Positions 52,605 to 62,978 of a DNA stretch of 64,000 nt are shown here, piece by piece (within the stretch, counting starts at the first letter, position 1; every line of letters starts with the position of its first letter). The notes below the pieces were generated by a model, which was not told where the DNA came from, made no database searches, and was given only the letters and a program-made list of their open reading frames with translations. Where the stretch lies: assembly GCF_004355185.1 (NCBI RefSeq), contig NZ_CP037922.1:4558001-4622000 (forward strand), in the 5' to 3' direction. Source of the DNA: Hymenobacter radiodurans. Lineage in GTDB: Bacteria; Bacteroidota; Bacteroidia; Cytophagales; Hymenobacteraceae. The position numbers and the translations under genes were made by a program.

Positions 52605-55052
52605 ATGCAGGTTCTCAAATTTGGAGGAACGTCGGTGGCCACGGCGGCCAATCTTCAGCGCGTCGCGCAACTCGTCGAAACCGCTGCCCAGCACACGACT
52701 ACCGTGGTTGTGGTATCGGCCCTCGGCGGCACTACCGATGCCCTGATCGAAGCCGGGCGCCTGGCCGCGGCGGGCTCGACGCACTATCGCACGCAGCTGC
52801 AGCGCCTCGAAGACCGGCACTTAGGCGTGGTGCGGGATTTACTGCCCATCTCGGAGCAAAGCGCGGTGCTCAGCTTGGTCAAAACCCACTGTAACGAGCT
52901 GGACAGCATCTGCGACGGCATATTTGCCTTGGGTGAGTTATCCGACCGCACGCTCGACCGGCTGATGAGCTTCGGCGAAATATTGTCGTCGCGGCTGCTG
53001 GCCGCCTATCTTAAAGCGCAGGGCGTCGCTCACCTCTGGCAGGACAGCCGCCAGCTCATCCGCACCGATTCGCGCCACGGCTTCGCAACCGTAGATAGCG
53101 AAACGACCAACCAGCAGATTCAGGCGTTTGTGGCGGCGCAGCCCTGTCAGATGTATGTCGTGCCGGGCTTTATTGGCAGCGATGCGCAGGGCGTTACCAC
53201 CACGCTGGGCCGCGGCGGCTCCGATTATACGGCCGCTATTTTTGCGGCGGCACTGGCGGCGGAGCGACTGGAAATATGGACCGATGTGAGCGGCATGATG
53301 ACCGCCGACCCACGCCTGGTAACGCTGGCCCGGCCTATCCCGCGCATCTCTTACCAAGAGGCCATGGAGCTGTCGCACTTCGGGGCGAAGGTATTGTATC
53401 CGCCTACGGTTCAGCCGGTAAGAAGCCAGGGCATTCCGCTCTGGATCAAGAACACATTTGCCCCCCAGGACGAAGGCACGCTGGTAGAAGTGAATCCGCC
53501 GGCCAATAAGGATGTCGTGCGGGGCCTGTCGAGCATTGCGCAGTTGGCCTTGCTCAACCTAGAGGGCAGCGGCATGGTAGGCATTCCGGGGTTCTCGCGG
53601 CGGCTGTTCGGGGCACTGGCCCAGCAGCGCATCAACGTGATTCTGATTACCCAAAGCTCCTCGGAACACTCCATCTGCGTGGCTGTCCGCGCCGCCGATG
53701 CCGAGCAGGCGCAAAAGTCTGTAGATGAGGAATTTGCCGCAGAAATAGCAACGGGCAAAGTAGAGCCGCTGCGCTGCGAAAACGACTTGGCTATTGTGGC
53801 CTTGGTAGGCGATAACATGCGCAATCACCCCGGTATCAGCGGACGCATGTTTAGCGCCTTGGGCCAGAATGGGGTGAATATCCGCGCTATTGCCCAGGGC
53901 TCGTCGGAGCGCAACATATCGGCCGTCATTCGGGCCACTGATGTGCGCAAGGCCATCAACGTGCTGCACGAGGCGTTTTTCGAGGCTACGGCGAAGCAGG
54001 TAAATCTGTTTGTGGCGGGTGTGGGCAACGTGGGGGGCAAATTACTGGAGCAAATGGCCCGCCAGCAGGAATGGCTGCGCGAGAAGCTTCGGCTGAATTT
54101 GCGCGTGGTAGGCTTAGCGAACAGTCAGCGCTTTGTATTGACCGAAAACGGCGGCATTGCGCTCGACGATTGGCAGGCGGCGCTGGCGCAAGGGCAGCCG
54201 CTTGATTTGGCGGAGGTCGTTCGGCAGCTTCACGAGCTGAATCTGCGCAATACCGTTTTTGTGGATGTAACGGCCAGCGCCGAGGTAGCGCAGATTTATG
54301 CGGCGCTGCTGGAGAAAAGTGTGGCGGTGGTAGCCTGCAATAAGGTGGCTTGCTCCTCAGACTATGCGAGTTATGCCCAGCTGAAAGAGTTGGCGCGGGA
54401 GTTCAACGCGGAGTTTCTGTTCGAAACCAATGTAGGCGCCGGTTTGCCCATTATTGGCTCGCTCAACGACCTACTCCGCAGCGGCGACGAGGTGCGGCGC
54501 ATCGAAGCAGTGCTGTCTGGCACGCTCAACTTCGTTTTCAACCACTACGATGGCACCGTTCCCTTTGCCGATGTGGTCCGACAGGCGCAGGCCGAAGGCT
54601 ACACGGAGCCAGACCCACGCCTCGACCTCAGCGGCACCGACGTAGCGCGTAAAATTTTGATTTTGGCCCGGGAAGCCGGCCAGGAAATGGAGCTGACCGA
54701 TATTCACAACGAGTCATTCCTGCCGGCTTCCTGCCTGGAAGGAGATGTAGAAGCGTTTTACCAGCAGCTGGCCGTACACGAAGCTCATTTCCGTAGTCTG
54801 TATGATACGGCAGCGGCCCAAGGCCAGCGGCTGAAGTTCGTGGCGCGCTACGCCGACGGGCAGGCCAGCGTTGGATTGCAAGGCGTGGCGCCGGGCCATG
54901 ATTTCTACGTGTTGCAGGGCAAAGACAATGCGGTGCTGTTCTTCACCAATCGATATTCGGAGCAGCCGCTGGTGGTGAAAGGGGCCGGCGCGGGCGCTGA
55001 TGTCACGGCCTCAGGCGTTTTCGCCGATATTATTCGGGCCTCACGGGCGTAG
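52605..55052 (+). CDS. thrA: Bifunctional aspartate kinase/homoserine dehydrogenase
   Basis: 815 residues from ATG 52605. The kinase half (1-290) opens with MQVLKFGGTSVATA, the family start, and has TLGRGGSDYTAAIFAAAL and WTDVSGMMTADPR. Two ACT domains follow (about 315-460: GMVGIPGFSRRLFGALAQQR and NHPGISGRMFSALGQNGVN), the allosteric sensors for threonine. The dehydrogenase half has GVGNVGGKLL (NAD(P) loop), VACNKVACSS, TNVGAGLPIIGSLNDLL and EGYTEPDPRLDLSGTDVARK, with its catalytic Lys. It catalyses the first and third steps from aspartate to homoserine. Controlled by the attenuator ending 22 bp upstream. Confidence 0.97.
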   Translation: MQVLKFGGTSVATAANLQRVAQLVETAAQHTTTVVVVSALGGTTDALIEAGRLAAAGSTHYRTQLQRLEDRHLGVVRDLLPISEQSAVLSLVKTHCNELDSICDGIFALGELSDRTLDRLMSFGEILSSRLLAAYLKAQGVAHLWQDSRQLIRTDSRHGFATVDSETTNQQIQAFVAAQPCQMYVVPGFIGSDAQGVTTTLGRGGSDYTAAIFAAALAAERLEIWTDVSGMMTADPRLVTLARPIPRISYQEAMELSHFGAKVLYPPTVQPVRSQGIPLWIKNTFAPQDEGTLVEVNPPANKDVVRGLSSIAQLALLNLEGSGMVGIPGFSRRLFGALAQQRINVILITQSSSEHSICVAVRAADAEQAQKSVDEEFAAEIATGKVEPLRCENDLAIVALVGDNMRNHPGISGRMFSALGQNGVNIRAIAQGSSERNISAVIRATDVRKAINVLHEAFFEATAKQVNLFVAGVGNVGGKLLEQMARQQEWLREKLRLNLRVVGLANSQRFVLTENGGIALDDWQAALAQGQPLDLAEVVRQLHELNLRNTVFVDVTASAEVAQIYAALLEKSVAVVACNKVACSSDYASYAQLKELAREFNAEFLFETNVGAGLPIIGSLNDLLRSGDEVRRIEAVLSGTLNFVFNHYDGTVPFADVVRQAQAEGYTEPDPRLDLSGTDVARKILILAREAGQEMELTDIHNESFLPASCLEGDVEAFYQQLAVHEAHFRSLYDTAAAQGQRLKFVARYADGQASVGLQGVAPGHDFYVLQGKDNAVLFFTNRYSEQPLVVKGAGAGADVTASGVFADIIRASRA

Positions 55053-55156
55053 CGACGCATACTGGTGCCTTGCCTCAGCCTGATTACGCTTGCTCTTTTC
55101 TATTCCCCAACTTTCGCAACGATTGAGATGCGTATTCGCATCTCTCCCCTTTTCTT

Positions 55157-56085
55157 ATGCCTATTTCTGATTTTCTGACGCTGTACTCGCCGGCTACGGT
55201 TGCTAATATGGTATGTGGGTTCGACATACTGGGCTTTGCCCTGGAAGCGCCTTACGATACCATGCACATGCGCCTCACCGACCAGCCGGGCGTAGTAATT
55301 ACGCATGAGGACGACTTCCAGCTCCCCACCGAACCCGCGCGCAATGTGGCTGGGGCCGCCTTGCTGGCCTTGCTGGAAGCAGCCCCAGCGGGTACGGGCT
55401 TCGAGGTGCGCATCAATAAAGCTATTCTGCCGGGCAGCGGCATTGGGAGTAGCGCGGCCAGCGCGGCCGGGGCCGTAGTAGGCGCCAATAAGCTGCTGGG
55501 GGCATTTTTTCGCCGGAAGAGTTGGTTCGGTTCGCCATGTTTGGGGAAGAAGTGGCCTCCGGTGCCCAGCACGCCGATAATATTGCGCCCGCTATCTATG
55601 GCGGCGTCACGCTTATTCGTGCTACGGAGCCGATCGATGTGGTGCCGCTGTCGGCGCCTCCGCTGCACGTGACGGTCGTGCACCCGCAGATTGAGGTGCG
55701 CACCGCCGACGCCCGCCAGATGCTTAAGCAGCAGGTATCATTGAAATCTGCTATCCACCAGTGGGCCAACGTGGCTGGACTGGTAGCCGGACTTTTAAAG
55801 GCAGATTACCAGCTGATTGGCCGCTCGCTCGAAGACGTTATTGTTGAGCCAGTCCGCAGTATTCTAATTCCGGGGTTTGCGGCCGTGAAGTCGTGTAGCT
55901 TGGAAGCGGGGGCTTTGGGCGGTGGCATTTCGGGCTCCGGGCCGTCCATTTTTATGTTGAGTGAAGATGAAGCCACAGCCCAGGCAGTAGCCAGCGCTAT
56001 GCGGGCGGTATATGAAAAGCTGAGCGTTGATTTTCATATCCACGTCAGCACCATTAATTCAGTTGGCGTGCGCTTTAAGCAATAG
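55157..56085 (+). CDS. thrB: Homoserine kinase, frameshifted
   Basis: 309 residues after repair. GHMP kinase: VANMVCGFDILGFALEAP, then the ATP loop LPGSGIGSSAASAAGAVVGA, and in the second part FGEEVASGAQHADNIAPAIY and GALGGGISGSGPSIFML. It phosphorylates homoserine for threonine synthase. The break is at the G-run 55498-55502; one added G converts the junction to ..NKLLGGIFSPEELVRFAMFG. All catalytic parts are present, so the enzyme is likely intact. It begins 104 bp after thrA. Confidence 0.94.
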
Positions 56086-56145
56086 CCCAGCCTGTCCAAT
56101 GTGCGGTTCCAGAGCCGCCACCGACAATTAAACTCGCCTTAGTTT

Positions 56146-57437
56146 ATGCGCTATTATAGCCTCAATAAGCAAGCTCCGTCCGTTGATTTTCAGGCCGCTA
56201 CCATTGCCGGCCAGGCCCCCGACGGCGGCTTATATTTTCCGGAGCAGGTTCCAAAGTTCTCGCCCGATTTGCTCAACAACCTCAAAACGATGCCGCGGGC
56301 GGAGGTGGCGTTTGAGGTTATTTGGCCGTATGTGGGAAATACCATTCCGGCTGATGTACTGCGCACGATCTGCGCGGAAACCGTGGATTTCGAGTTCCCA
56401 CTGGTGCCCGTGACCGAGCGGATAGCCGCGCTGGAGCTGTTTCATGGCCCGACGCTGGCTTTTAAGGATGTGGGTGCCCGGTTTATGAGCCGCTGCCTTG
56501 GCTACTTTTCGCGGCAGCAAAAAGCGACCATTACCGTGCTGGTGGCAACCTCCGGCGACACGGGCGGGGCCGTAGCCGACGGATTTTTGGGTGTAGAAGG
56601 CGTGGAAGTCGTTATTCTGTATCCGTCGGGCAAAGTAAGTCCGTTGCAGGAGCTGCAGTTGACTACGCTGGGCCAAAACATCACGGCGCTGGAAGTGCGC
56701 GGTAACTTCGACGACTGCCAGCGCCTCGTGAAGCAGGCTTTTCTCGACCCCGCAGTAGCCGCGCACCGGCAGCTCACCTCGGCCAATTCCATCAATGTAG
56801 CCCGCTGGCTGCCTCAGCAGTTTTATTACTGCTACGCCCTGCAACAATGGACGCAAAAAAGCCCCCAGTGGTGGCGGTGCCCAGCGGCAACTTTGGTAAC
56901 ATCTGCGCTGGCCTGCTCGCCCACGCGTCGGGGTTGCCTATCGGGCACTTTGTGGCGGCTTGCAACGCCAATTCAGCCGTAGCCGACTACCTGCGCACGG
57001 GCACTTTTACCGCCCGCACGGCCGTCGTCACGCTTTCTAACGCAATGGACGTAGGTAACCCCAGCAACTTCGGCCGCATCCTAGAACTGTTTGGGCAAAG
57101 CCACCCAGATATCAGTCAGTTGGTGAGTGGGGCAATTATTTCCGATGAGCAGACGAAAGAAACCATCCAGCGCGTGTATCAGGAATCGGGCTATTTGCTG
57201 GATCCTCACGGCGCAGTTGCGTTGAAGGCACTAGAAGATTATCTCACTGACCACCCTACTGACCAAGGCATTTTCCTGGAAACAGCGCACCCAGTGAAGT
57301 TTCCAGAAGTAGTAGAGCCCGTTATTGGAGCCGTAGTGCCGGTACCAACCGCAGTGCAAGGCCTGCTGAGCCGGACTAAGCGCAGTATCCTACTAGAGCC
57401 GGAGTACGCTGCTTTGCAGGAGTTTTTGCTCCGATAA
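56146..57437 (+). CDS. thrC: Threonine synthase, frameshifted
   Basis: 430 residues after repair. PLP enzyme of fold type II: LFHGPTLAFKDVGARFMSR holds the Lys that binds PLP, and VATSGDTGGAVADGFLG is the cofactor-phosphate loop. The break lies at the C-run 56862-56866. One added C gives ..QKSPPVVAVPSGNFGNICAG, with the conserved S-G-N-F-G-N. The second part includes LSNAMDVGNPSNFGR. It converts O-phosphohomoserine to threonine, the final step of this operon. It begins 60 bp after thrB. Confidence 0.95.
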
Positions 57438-57523
57438 AATTGTTGGCGAAACCTGGAGGTGGGGTAGCAGGTAGTTAGTGCGCTGGTTATCCTTTCTTTG
57501 CTGTGCCGACTTACTCTTTCCAC

Positions 57524-58213
57524 ATGCGCTATGGTTTCCGCCCGCTTGCCGGGGCTTTTCTGCTTCTTTCCGCCCTGCTGAGCGCTTGTAGCGCCGATCA
57601 GATAGAGCACATCAAAGACGGGAAGAAAATTGCCATCAAGCTGGAAAACATGGCGGTAAAGCGCATTATGCCCGCCGATCTGCTGCGCGCCACGCGCTGG
57701 GCCGGCGACTCGCTCACCAGCCACGCCGACCGCGAATTGCGCCGCGTACTGGACGAAAAGCTAGCCAGCGGCGGCGTAGCGGCGGCTCTCCCCTACTGCC
57801 GCCCCGAAACATTTGCTTCCGTCGATTCGCTGGCGAAGGTACTAGAGGCCGCACCGCGCCGCCTGAGCCAGCAGGCGCGCAACCCGCAGAACCAAGCAAA
57901 TTTGCCCCCCAGCCAGCTTCGGCCGGATACTACGCGCCTCGTGAGCAGATTGAACATGGAGCAGTTTAGCTACCAGCGCCCTCTCACCCTCAACGACCAG
58001 CAGTGCCTACGCTGCCACGGCACAGTAGGCAGGGATATTAGCGCCGCCGATTACGCTCTGATTAAGCAGCGGTATCCGGCGGATAAGTCCACGGGGTTTC
58101 GGCTGGGCGAGCCGATGGGCGTGTGGCGGGTGCAGCTGCAGCGGACGGGCGTCGCGGAGCACTACACCATGAGAACGCGCAAGATTATGAAGCCGCGCCC
58201 GAAGCTGTTTTAG
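57524..58213 (+). CDS. Lipoprotein with DUF3365/Tll0287-like c-type heme motif
   Basis: 229 residues from ATG 57524. A lipoprotein signal ends LLSAC. The middle and C-terminal parts correspond to the Tll0287-like heme domain family (DUF3365): SGGVAAALPYCRPETF, then LNDQQCLRCHGTVGRDI with a single C-x-x-C-H heme-attachment site, and KSTGFRLGEPMGVWRVQL. It should bind one covalent heme on the outer side of a membrane, in sensing or electron transfer. It follows thrC by 86 bp but shares no obvious functional link. The next gene starts 36 bp after its stop. Confidence 0.85.
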   Translation: MRYGFRPLAGAFLLLSALLSACSADQIEHIKDGKKIAIKLENMAVKRIMPADLLRATRWAGDSLTSHADRELRRVLDEKLASGGVAAALPYCRPETFASVDSLAKVLEAAPRRLSQQARNPQNQANLPPSQLRPDTTRLVSRLNMEQFSYQRPLTLNDQQCLRCHGTVGRDISAADYALIKQRYPADKSTGFRLGEPMGVWRVQLQRTGVAEHYTMRTRKIMKPRPKLF

Positions 58214-58249
58214 CCAAATTTGCCCCCCAGCCTTACTTTTCAACAACCT

Positions 58250-59509
58250 ATGTCTACTACTGCCCCTGTTATCATTGTTGGAGCTGGTTTGGCTGGCTTG
58301 GCTTGCGCTAATTACCTACACCGCGCCGGCCGGCCGGTGCTAGTGCTGGATAGCGCCAATGCCGTGGGGGGCCGGGTACGCACCGATGTCACGCCCGAAG
58401 GCTTCCGGCTCGATCGGGGCTTTCAGGTGCTGCTCACCCGCTACCCGGAAGTAGAGCGCCTCCTCGACTATGGCGCGGCCGACTTAAGAGCCTTTCGCTC
58501 CGGGGCCGTAATTCGCCTGGCCGATGGTAGCGAAACAACCCTGCAAAATCCCTTACAGAAGCCCTTCGCAGCTTTTTCAGCCCTAACGTCGCCTATCGGG
58601 TCACTCACCGATAAGCTGCGGATTGTGCAGCTAGCGCTCGATGTACGCGCCCAAACGAGCCAGCAGCTATTAGCGCGCCCCGCCACCGACACGCTCACCT
58701 TTCTGCGGCGCTATGGCTGGAGCGAGCAAATCATTGACACCTTTTTCCGGCCCTTTTTCGGTGGCGTTTTCCTCGATCGTTCTCTGAGCACGGCCAGCAA
58801 TTTCTTCGAGTTTGTCTTTCAACAGTTCGTCATCGGCGAAGCCGTGGTACCGGCCCTAGGCATTCAGCAAATCCCCGAGCAGTTAGCGGGTCGCCTGCCC
58901 GCGGGTAGTGTGCGGCTGAATACGCCCGTGGAAGCCGTGGGGGGCAATTTTGTGCAACTCAGCAATGGCGACACGCTGGAAGCAAGCGCCGTAGTGGTAG
59001 CCACCGACGGCGAGGCGGCCACCCACCTTTTGCCCCCCAACCCGCACGCCGCCCCAACAGTAGCCTGGCGGCGCACCACCTGCACCTACTTCGCGGCAAA
59101 CCGCTCCCATGGCCGCGGCGACGGCTTGCTCCGCCTAAACGCCGCCCCTAATTCCTTGGCGCACAATATTAGCTTCCCCAGTGATATAGCACCCGAAATT
59201 GCCCCCCAAGGGCGCACGCTGGTATCGGTAAGCACCCATGGCGAGCACGGCCTCGACGAGCAAGCTCTTACCGAGCGCTTACGCCAGGAACTCACGGCCT
59301 GGTTTGGTTCGGAAGTAGCTAAGTGGCAGCATTTACGCACTTATCACATTCCGTACGCGCTACCGGTTTACGCGGCTGGCCAAGCGCCCCAGCAGGAGTT
59401 GCGGGTAGCTGATGGCTTGTACCGTTGTGGCGATTATGCGGCTTATCCTTCGCAGAATGCGGCGCTGGCTACGGGCCGCCAGGTGGCCGAGCTGTTATTA
59501 GCAGGCTAG
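58250..59509 (+). CDS. FAD-dependent amine oxidase/phytoene desaturase-like oxidoreductase
   Basis: 419 residues from ATG 58250. The N-terminal FAD loop VIIVGAGLAGLACANYLHRA (G-x-G-x-x-G), VLDSANAVGGRVRTD with the G-G-R-x-R-T motif, and the C-terminal LYRCGDYAAYPSQNAALATG, which contacts FAD, define the NAD(P)/FAD amine-oxidase family. Members near phytoene desaturase and protoporphyrinogen oxidase share this length. A CrtO-like gene lies far away at 6004, so a carotenoid role is possible but unsupported. A terminator follows. Confidence 0.88.
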   Translation: MSTTAPVIIVGAGLAGLACANYLHRAGRPVLVLDSANAVGGRVRTDVTPEGFRLDRGFQVLLTRYPEVERLLDYGAADLRAFRSGAVIRLADGSETTLQNPLQKPFAAFSALTSPIGSLTDKLRIVQLALDVRAQTSQQLLARPATDTLTFLRRYGWSEQIIDTFFRPFFGGVFLDRSLSTASNFFEFVFQQFVIGEAVVPALGIQQIPEQLAGRLPAGSVRLNTPVEAVGGNFVQLSNGDTLEASAVVVATDGEAATHLLPPNPHAAPTVAWRRTTCTYFAANRSHGRGDGLLRLNAAPNSLAHNISFPSDIAPEIAPQGRTLVSVSTHGEHGLDEQALTERLRQELTAWFGSEVAKWQHLRTYHIPYALPVYAAGQAPQQELRVADGLYRCGDYAAYPSQNAALATGRQVAELLLAG

Positions 59510-59578
59510 TAGCCATTCTATAAACAAAGACGTTCGCTAAGGAATAGCAACCAGGTAAACGACGCTGTCTCATTCAAA

Positions 59579-59616
59579 TAAAAAGCCCGGCTCCATGCGG
59601 AACCGGGCTTTTCTGT
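59579..59616. terminator. Bidirectional terminator after the amine oxidase gene
   Basis: AAAAAGCCCGGCTCC pairs with GGAACCGGGCTTTTC around ATGC; between convergent stops at 59509 and 59634. Confidence 0.9.
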
Positions 59617-59633
59617 AGGAAGCAAGGGTCAGC

Positions 59634-62600
59634 TTATTTCGCTTTCTCGCTCTTCTCTTTGATTTTCATCTTTTTGCCGTCCTCTTTCATCTTCCGCTTG
59701 GCCTTTTTATCCGTGGCCGGCGCCGCTTCGGGCGCGGCGGCTGCCGGGGCGACCACGTTGTAGGAAGCGGACATGTCGGCTTTCACCGGGTTGCCATCCA
59801 GGTCCAGCTCGATGACTTCGTAGCCCAGCTTCTGCAACTCCGGCAATTGCTGCTTGTCGCCGGTCACCACCAGCACCATGCTCTCTAGGGGCAGATACTT
59901 CTCGGCACTAGCCTTCACGTCTTCTTTCGTGAAGTTCTGTAGGATCTCCGTTTGCTTCTTCAAGTAATCCGGCGTCAGGTCGTACTCCAATAAACGACCC
60001 AGGAAGGCGGCTTTCTGCTGGCCGGTCTCGTAGAGACGCGCATCGCTCTGACCCACCGACGACTTAAGGAACGCCAACTCTTCGTCCGTAATCCCAGTCT
60101 TGCGGTAGTCCTCAATCTCCTTCACGAACTCCTTCACCGACGCAGCCGTAGCATCGGCCCGCACGCCAGCAGCGGCCGTAAACGGCCCAGCGTAGCGGCT
60201 ACCGGAGTAACCCGAGCGGGCCCCGTAGGTGTAGCCTTTGTCTTCGCGCAGGTTCAGGTTGATGCGCGAGTTGAAAGCGCCGCCCAGAATATAGTTAGAC
60301 AAATACGCCTTATAGTAATCGCCGGTGGCGTCGTAGGGCAAAGCCAGGTAGCCAATACGGATTTCCGATTGGGCGGCCCCGTCCTTATTCACAAAGTAGA
60401 GCTTGGTCTTGTCTGGCTTGGCAGCCACGGTCATGGCCGGTAGCGCTACCTCCTTGCGGCTCCAATTCTCTAAGAAGCTCAACTTCGGCATGAGTACTTT
60501 TTGGTCCACGTCGCCGACAGCCACCAAATGCGAGATGTTGGGGGCGTAGTTTTTCGCATAAAACTGCTTCACGTCTTCCAGTGTGATATTCTGCACCGAG
60601 TTCTGCGTGCCGCTAGTGGGAATACTCATGATATCATCGGCCCCATAAAGCAGACGACTGTACGTCTTGTCGGCGATGACCACGGGTTGCGTGTTCTGGT
60701 TGGCAATATTTTCCAGCGTCTGCTTCTTGATGCGGGCGAAGTCGGCCGCATCGAAGCGCGGACGCATCAAGCGCTCCTCCACCAAGGCCATCGTCTGGTC
60801 CAGATTTTTGGTCAGCGACTGTACATATACCGTCGTGTTGTCGGCGCCGGCGCTTACTTGCACCGTGCTGCCTAGGCGGTCGAGGGCGGCACTAAACTCC
60901 TCCCCGGTGTACTTCTGCGAGCCTTCGTTGAGCATGGCTGCCGTGAGCGAGGCGATGCCCGCTTTGGTGCGGTCGGCTTGCTCTAAGCGATGCCCACCGC
61001 GAATGGTGAGCAGCATCGTCACCGACGGGATTTCCGTGTTGCGGGTGCCCATTACGCGCAAGCCATTTTTGAATTGCTCCTGCCATACGGCCGGCACCTG
61101 TACCACTGGGTTTGCGCCGCCTTTCGGCTGCTGGCTGCGGTCAAACGTGTCCTTGGCCTTCACGTAAGTCAGGCCTTTGTAGATGTCAGCCGGAGCTTTG
61201 TAGCCTTCTTTCGAGATAGTATAGTTGTCGGCCTTCGCCAATAGGTTAGGCGCTGTTTTCGGCACTACACTCAGAACTACCGCTTTTTTGCCCTTGATAT
61301 ACTGATTGTAGACGCGCACCACATCGGCTTTGGTCAGGGCGCGCAATTGCTTCAACTCTTCCGGCAAGCGGTTGGGGTTGCCCGTATACGTTTGGTAAGC
61401 GGCCAGCTGCGATACTTTGCCGCTCACGCTGGCCAGGCTATTGATTCTGTCAGCCTCACTACTTGACTTGAAGCGCTGCACTTGCTCATCCGTGACACCA
61501 GTTTTCTCAAACTCGGCCAGCGTTTGCCGCACCAGTACTTCCATGCTGTCCAGGCCTTTGCCCGGAAAGCTCAGGGCCGTAATGCCAAACTCACCGGCCA
61601 GTTCAGAAGAACGGTTAGAAACCGAAGCCTGTACCGCTTTCTGGCTCTTAACCAGGTTTTTATACAGCAAGGAGTTCTTACCCCGTCCCATGATTTCGGC
61701 TAAGGCGTCGAGGGCAACTTCGTCGGGGTGGTACTGCGGGACGGTCGGAAACACCATTTGCAGCATGGGGAAGCGCACGTTGTCCTGGTAGCTCACGTAG
61801 CGGTCGGCCGTCAGCTTGGGGGCGGGCAGCTTCATGTTCTCTACGGCCGGACCGCGGCCGATAGAGCCGAAATACTTCTCCACTAGCTTCACCACGTCGG
61901 CGGGCTTCACGTCGCCGCCTACGGTAATCGTAGCGTTGTTGGGGCCGTACCAGCGCAGGAAGAAATTCTTCAAGTCATTGACGTCCGAGCGGTCCAGGTC
62001 TTCGAGGTAACCAATGACATCCCAGGAATAGGGATGACCATACGGATACAGCGCTTGGTATATCGTTTCGCGCGCTCTACCATAGGGCTGATTGTCGACT
62101 CTTTGACCTCGTTCGTTCTTTACCGTAGAGCGCTGAACCTCAAATTTTTGTTGCGTTACGGCGTCCAGCAGAAAGCCCATGCGGTCCGCTTCTAGCCACA
62201 GTGCCGTTTCGAGCTGATTGTTCGGGACCGTCTCAAAATAGTTAGTCCGGTCGCGGTTAGTGGTGCCGTTGAGTGTACCACCCGAAGACGTGACAGTTTT
62301 GAAGTGCTGCTCGTCGGCCACGTTGTCGGAGCCCTGAAACATCATGTGCTCGAAGAAGTGGGCAAAACCCGATTTACCGATTTCTTCCCGCCCCGAACCG
62401 ACGTGATACGTTACGTCGACGTGTACCAGTGGGTCGCTGTGGTCTTCGTGCACGAGCAACGTCAGGCCGTTGGGCAACAGGTATTTCTCGTAAGGGATAA
62501 CTAGCTCGGTGCCTTTGCGAGTCACTTTTTCCACCAGCTTGGTGCCCCCGGGTGCGGGCGCTGGCTTGGTGGTTTTCTTAGGAGCTGGGGTTTGTTGCGC

Positions 62601-62663
62601 CACCACCGGATTCATCGCCAGTGTGAGGCCCAAGCCCAGCAGCCAAAATGATTTTGGGGTCAT
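59634..62663 (-). CDS. M16-family zinc metallopeptidase (double M16 unit)
   Basis: 1,009 residues from ATG 62663. Signal peptide 1-22 (ends NPVVA) places it outside the inner membrane. The first M16 domain has the inverted zinc motif HFFEH (102-106, AHFFEHMMFQGSDN) and the distal Glu in ETALWLEADRMG, so it is the active half. The second half (from about 510) has the fold (MLLTIRGGHRLEQADRTKAG, SHLVAVGDVDQKV) but lacks H-x-x-E-H and so is the inactive partner. The C-terminus is a long Lys-rich tail (KKAKRKMKEDGKKMK). Such pitrilysin-like proteins degrade peptides in the periplasm. Single gene. Confidence 0.95.
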   Translation of the reverse strand: MTPKSFWLLGLGLTLAMNPVVAQQTPAPKKTTKPAPAPGGTKLVEKVTRKGTELVIPYEKYLLPNGLTLLVHEDHSDPLVHVDVTYHVGSGREEIGKSGFAHFFEHMMFQGSDNVADEQHFKTVTSSGGTLNGTTNRDRTNYFETVPNNQLETALWLEADRMGFLLDAVTQQKFEVQRSTVKNERGQRVDNQPYGRARETIYQALYPYGHPYSWDVIGYLEDLDRSDVNDLKNFFLRWYGPNNATITVGGDVKPADVVKLVEKYFGSIGRGPAVENMKLPAPKLTADRYVSYQDNVRFPMLQMVFPTVPQYHPDEVALDALAEIMGRGKNSLLYKNLVKSQKAVQASVSNRSSELAGEFGITALSFPGKGLDSMEVLVRQTLAEFEKTGVTDEQVQRFKSSSEADRINSLASVSGKVSQLAAYQTYTGNPNRLPEELKQLRALTKADVVRVYNQYIKGKKAVVLSVVPKTAPNLLAKADNYTISKEGYKAPADIYKGLTYVKAKDTFDRSQQPKGGANPVVQVPAVWQEQFKNGLRVMGTRNTEIPSVTMLLTIRGGHRLEQADRTKAGIASLTAAMLNEGSQKYTGEEFSAALDRLGSTVQVSAGADNTTVYVQSLTKNLDQTMALVEERLMRPRFDAADFARIKKQTLENIANQNTQPVVIADKTYSRLLYGADDIMSIPTSGTQNSVQNITLEDVKQFYAKNYAPNISHLVAVGDVDQKVLMPKLSFLENWSRKEVALPAMTVAAKPDKTKLYFVNKDGAAQSEIRIGYLALPYDATGDYYKAYLSNYILGGAFNSRINLNLREDKGYTYGARSGYSGSRYAGPFTAAAGVRADATAASVKEFVKEIEDYRKTGITDEELAFLKSSVGQSDARLYETGQQKAAFLGRLLEYDLTPDYLKKQTEILQNFTKEDVKASAEKYLPLESMVLVVTGDKQQLPELQKLGYEVIELDLDGNPVKADMSASYNVVAPAAAAPEAAPATDKKAKRKMKEDGKKMKIKEKSEKAK

Positions 62664-62978
62664 AAAAAGTACTTTACTACTGCGTGTGAGAAAAAGGAAG
62701 GGTGAGCAAAGACACAGTGCTATACCCTTAGGACGCACGTGCTCAGACTTAAGATTACCAGTTTTTTACCATAATCCCGAAATCAGACTGGTCTGGGGGG
62801 CTTTTCGCACGCAATCTTCCAGAGGCTAAAGCTTATTTCTGCTGTTCTGACTAAGCTTATCCAGCAAAAGCCAGAGCAGAAGCGCTCCTGTTAGAAGATC
62901 ATAATCTTTTGAGGGCGTATAGCTGTTAAGATCCAACAAGCGCGGATATGCCGGTATCTTCGCAGGCTATTTGGCGCT
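62664..62978. other. Intergenic region between M16 and STAS-like genes
   Basis: 315 bp, divergent. One unpaired arm of the common terminator core lies at 62793-62806; the sequence CTATTTG near 62967 could be part of a promoter. No gene is supported. Confidence 0.4.

Noticed and set aside
17677..56866. Programmed frameshifting at strings like AAAAAAGCCCCC
   Set aside because: The broken sites have different heptamers and contexts, occur in genes that never use recoding (nadC, pirin, HAD, DHFR), and all need the same +1 G/C repair. A base-calling artefact explains them all.
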